A stretch of 7,883 nucleotides of DNA from JBQTIP01 sp052388025. GTDB lineage: Bacteria > Actinomycetota > UBA4738 > HRBIN12. The DNA lies in the NCBI GenBank assembly GCA_052388025.1, contig JBQTIP010000008.1:1-7883 (forward strand), read 5' to 3'. The translations under genes and the position numbers were made by a program. The notes beneath the pieces are model-generated. The model did no database searches. It was not told the DNA's origin and worked only from the letters and a program-made list of their open reading frames with translations. How positions within the stretch are numbered: the first letter of the stretch is position 1; the number at the start of each line of letters is the position of its first letter. Positions 5,837 to 7,883 of the stretch are shown here, in pieces.

Positions 5837-6001
5837 GTGCAGAAGTGGGAGTACTTCGTCGGACCGCTGCTCGAGCACAACCCGGGTGAGATCCTGAACA
5901 CGTTCGGCGATGACGGATGGGAGCTGGTCGCCGTCCTTCAGATCACGAACCCCATGGGCGGTCAGTCGCTCGTGGCCTACCTCAAGCGGCCGAAGGACTG
6001 A
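5837..6001 (+). CDS. Small WEYFV-type protein (DUF4177-like), 54 residues
   Basis: This small gene encodes about 54 residues beginning MQKWEYFVGPL. The middle reads HNPGEILNTFGDDGWELVAV and the end SLVAYLKRPKD. The WEY...GWELV...Y.KRP pattern resembles short DUF4177-type proteins, single alpha/beta domains of unknown function. An upstream GTG at 5831 overlaps the previous stop as GTGA, but GGAGG at 5825-5829 is seven bases from the GTG at 5837 and only one from 5831, so 5837 is preferred. Either choice leaves the gene coupled to the CoA-binding gene. Its stop is seven bases from the end of the converging dehydrogenase. The position as third member of a CoA-themed operon hints at a link to CoA metabolism, which is inference only. 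No membrane segment is present. Confidence 0.82.
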   Translation: MQKWEYFVGPLLEHNPGEILNTFGDDGWELVAVLQITNPMGGQSLVAYLKRPKD

Positions 6002-6008
6002 ACAGGGC

Positions 6009-7227
6009 CTAGGGTCTCCGTCTCCGGAGGCGAAGGGCCAGCATGGCGCCCAGCCCGACCGCGGCGACCACGCGAAGGCGATCCACAGGCCGGCAACGCC
6101 CGTCGGTGCCGGCGGACCCGGCGGTGGTGGAAGGGTCGGGGGCGGGCGCAGTGGTGGTCGTGGGGCTCTCCGGCTCGATCTCCCACGCGGAGGATCGACT
6201 CGGACGTCGCGACGTAGAGGTGGCCGTCGGGGCTCACCTGCAGGTCGGTGACGATCCCATCGAAAGTGGCGACGACCCCCGTCCCATGGGCCGACGTGAC
6301 GTCCGGGGGCCTGAGGGTCGCCCGGTGCGGGTTCCCGCTCGCGTCGCCGAAGTAGATCGTGTTGCCCGGCCGGTCCGAGCGGGGCGGGAGCAGCGGGTCG
6401 ACGGTGCCCGCGTAGAACGCACATCCGGTGGGCACTATCACCTGCGGGAGCACGAGGGCGGGATCGGTGAACCCCGCTTGGCCGCCCGGGCCCAGCTGGA
6501 TCGGCCAGCCGTAGTTCCCACCGGCGCGGATGAGGTTCACCTCGTCGTTGCTGGCCGTTCTCGGTCTCCCATAGATCGCCGTTGGCAGGGTTGAAACAAA
6601 GTCCGAAAGAGTTGCGGAGGCCCAGCGCGAAGACGGGATTCTCGGGCCCGAACGGATTGTCGTCGGGGATCGACCCGTCGGGGTTCAGGCGGAGCACCTT
6701 GCCGCCGAGGTCGTTCACGTCCTGCGCCCGGTCGGGCTCGGGGCCTCGCCGGTCACCAGGTAGAGCTTCCCATCGGGGCCGAACGTCAGGTCGCCTCCGT
6801 TGTGGTAGCCGTTCACGGTCGGAAGCGCGTCGTGCAGGGTCTCCCGCTCCGTCTCGAAGTTCCCCTGCGCGCGTATGCGCACGAGCCGGTTCAGCCCGTC
6901 GGTGGAGTCCGAGTGGTAGACGCAAACCCAAGGTTCAGATGCAAACCGGGGATCGGGCGCGAGTCCGAGGAGCCCGGTCTCGTTGCTCACGAGCCCGACG
7001 GGGAGAGTGGCGAATGGTTCCGGGAGCAGCCGCCCGTCCTCGATGATGCGGATCCGCCCCGTGTCCTTCTCGTTGAAGAACAGCCGCCCGTCGGGGGCGA
7101 AGGCCATGTTCGTGGGGAACGCGAGGCCGGTGGCCACGGGGCGCACGAGAGGATCTGCGCCGCCGGGAACGGGCAGGAGGAGAAAGAGCAGCGCCGCAAG
7201 CGCGACGGGGAGGAGCCTGCGGGCCAT
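6009..7227 (-). pseudogene. PQQ-type sugar/sorbosone dehydrogenase (GSDH-like), frame broken by several indels
   Basis: The start at 7227 gives a clear signal peptide (MARRLLPVALAALLFLLLPVP), then a quinoprotein beta-propeller: GLAFPTNMAFAPDGRLFFNE (35-53), NETGLLGLAPDPRF (82-95), YHNGGDLTFGPDGKLYLVTGE (141-161; H142 aligns with the catalytic His region of soluble glucose dehydrogenases). The frame then breaks near 6740-6744, continues as LGGKVLRLNPDGS and LRNSFGLCFNPANGDLWETENG, breaks again near 6550-6556, continues as VNLIRAGGNYGWPIQLGPGG to LYVATSESILRV, and breaks near 6182-6184. Two further shifts (6138-6142, 6068-6069) are needed for a Pro/Thr-rich linker and a C-terminal hydrophobic segment ending RLRRRRP at a TAG at 6009. 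Restored, it has about 406 residues and no internal stop, so sequencing error is as likely as a true pseudogene. Shine-Dalgarno AGGGAGGT lies at 7237-7244. Expected to be exported and oxidise sugars with PQQ; substrate unknown. Confidence 0.85.
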
Positions 7228-7236
7228 CGAACGACA

Positions 7237-7244
7237 ACCTCCCT
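7237..7244 (-). promoter_or_regulatory. Strong Shine-Dalgarno (AGGGAGGT) for the sugar dehydrogenase
   Basis: AGGGAGGT on the minus strand lies nine bases before ATG at 7227, in the 26-base gap after the cystathionine enzyme's stop. It confirms the start that includes the signal peptide. It also suggests co-transcription with the upstream gene. Confidence 0.7.
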
Positions 7245-7253
7245 AGCGCAGAC

Positions 7254-7883
7254 TTATCCGAGCGCTCGGACGAGGTCCTCCACCAGGTCGTCCGGGTGCT
7301 CGATGCCGACCGAGAGGCGGATCAGCGTGGGCGGCACCTCCAGCGGTGAGCCGGCTACGCTCGCGTGCGTCATCGGCCCCGGGACCTCGATCAGCGATTC
7401 CACGCCGCCCAGCGACTCGGCGAGGAAGAACAGCCGCGTCTGCTCCGCGACCCGTGTCGCCTCCTCCGGCGTGGCGACCTCGAACGAGACCATGCCTCCG
7501 AAGTCCAGCATCTGCCGCGCCGCTACGTCGTGGCCCGGATGCTCGGGGAGCCCCGGGTAGTGCACCTTGGTGACCTTGGGGTGGCCCGCCAGGAACTCGG
7601 CGATCCGGCCCGCCCCCCGGCAGTGTGCCTCCATCCGGATCGCGAGGGTCTTCACGCCCCTCAGCGCGAGGTAGCAGTCCATGGGCCCGGGGACGGCGCC
7701 CACGGCGTTCTGCAGGAACGCCAGCTCGCCGGCCAGCTCGTCGTCGCTCGTGACGACCGCGCCTCCCACGAGGTCCGAGTGGCCGCCGAGGTACTTGGTG
7801 ACGGAGTGCACGACGACGTCGGCGCCGAGCTCCAGCGGCCGCTGGAGATACGGCGTCGCGAACGTGTTGTCGACCACGCAGCG
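7254..7883 (-). CDS. Cystathionine gamma-synthase/gamma-lyase family PLP enzyme, C-terminal part (cut by right edge)
   Basis: The last 209 residues and the TAA stop are visible; the N-terminal half lies beyond the right edge. The frame is open through the edge as RCVVDNTFATPYLQRPLELG, so a GTG at 7877 is not a real start. VVDNTFATPYLQ and SVTKYLGGHSDLVGGAVV are the Cys/Met-metabolism PLP signature, with the Schiff-base lysine in SVTKYLGG (about residue 30 of the fragment). The end has SLGGVESLIEVPGPMTHASV and IRLSVGIEHPDDLVEDL, which is normal for the family. Members act on homoserine esters or cystathionine in trans-sulfuration, or on O-acetylhomoserine with sulfide. The visible half does not settle which. 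It is cytosolic. It precedes the sugar dehydrogenase by 26 bases on the same strand, with no evident functional link. Confidence 0.93.
   Translation of the reverse strand, partial: RCVVDNTFATPYLQRPLELGADVVVHSVTKYLGGHSDLVGGAVVTSDDELAGELAFLQNAVGAVPGPMDCYLALRGVKTLAIRMEAHCRGAGRIAEFLAGHPKVTKVHYPGLPEHPGHDVAARQMLDFGGMVSFEVATPEEATRVAEQTRLFFLAESLGGVESLIEVPGPMTHASVAGSPLEVPPTLIRLSVGIEHPDDLVEDLVRALG

Noticed and set aside
6002..6008. Bidirectional terminator between the converging small-protein gene and sugar dehydrogenase
   Set aside because: The gap is seven bases and no stem with a T-run is visible on either strand around it.
5414..6931. 505-codon minus-strand frame
   Set aside because: Only its middle part (about 6555-6740) encodes the central piece of the broken sugar dehydrogenase. 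The rest is antisense to the CoA operon or out of frame.
1..7883. tRNA or rRNA genes, CRISPR repeats, insertion-sequence ends or phage genes
   Set aside because: None seen by eye: no regularly spaced direct repeats, no transposase- or integrase-like product, and practically all sequence is accounted for by the genes listed.

Overview
The window is high-GC DNA, densely packed with ordinary bacterial genes. It most likely comes from an uncultured actinomycetote, or possibly a related high-GC lineage such as Chloroflexota. The reasons are an F420-type (FrhB/FdhB) iron-sulfur flavoprotein, an actinobacterial-looking cystathionine synthase/lyase, strong GC bias, ATGA/GTGA start-stop overlaps, and several starts that look leaderless with a TANNNT box just upstream. 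This placement is an inference. There are no RNA genes, insertion sequences, CRISPR arrays or phage genes that I can see, and no gene-free stretch longer than about 115 bases.

Layout. On the minus strand from 4815 down to 1 lie an M20 metallopeptidase (ArgE/DapE type), a FAD/NAD(P) disulfide oxidoreductase, an A-type Fe-S carrier (IscA/ErpA-like), an F420 hydrogenase/dehydrogenase beta-subunit-like protein, and the 5' part of a GAF-domain sensor protein that runs off the left edge. On the plus strand, starting 9 bases from the M20 start, is a tightly coupled three-gene operon: a CoA-pyrophosphatase-type Nudix hydrolase, a CoA-binding (YccU-like) protein and a very small WEYFV/DUF4177-like protein. 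Converging on it from the right (minus strand) is a PQQ-type sugar/sorbosone dehydrogenase whose reading frame is broken by at least three and probably five indels. Upstream of that is the 3' part of a PLP-dependent cystathionine gamma-synthase/lyase, cut by the right edge.

How they fit together. The Fe-S carrier sits directly before a protein with two Cys4 cluster motifs and directly after a flavin disulfide oxidoreductase. Together they form a plausible redox module linking NAD(P)H, Fe-S clusters and F420. The plus-strand trio is translationally coupled and has a coenzyme A theme, which suggests a role in CoA turnover for the small third protein.

Most notable observations. (1) The visible starts split into two classes: five have Shine-Dalgarno sequences, and four have none but carry TANNNT 8-9 bases before ATG. 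(2) The divergent M20/Nudix pair has interlocked putative promoters, each -10 box containing the other gene's start codon. (3) The PQQ dehydrogenase carries clustered indels mostly at short homopolymers, yet its restored frame is clean. (4) The disulfide oxidoreductase has Tyr where classical lipoamide dehydrogenases have the catalytic His.
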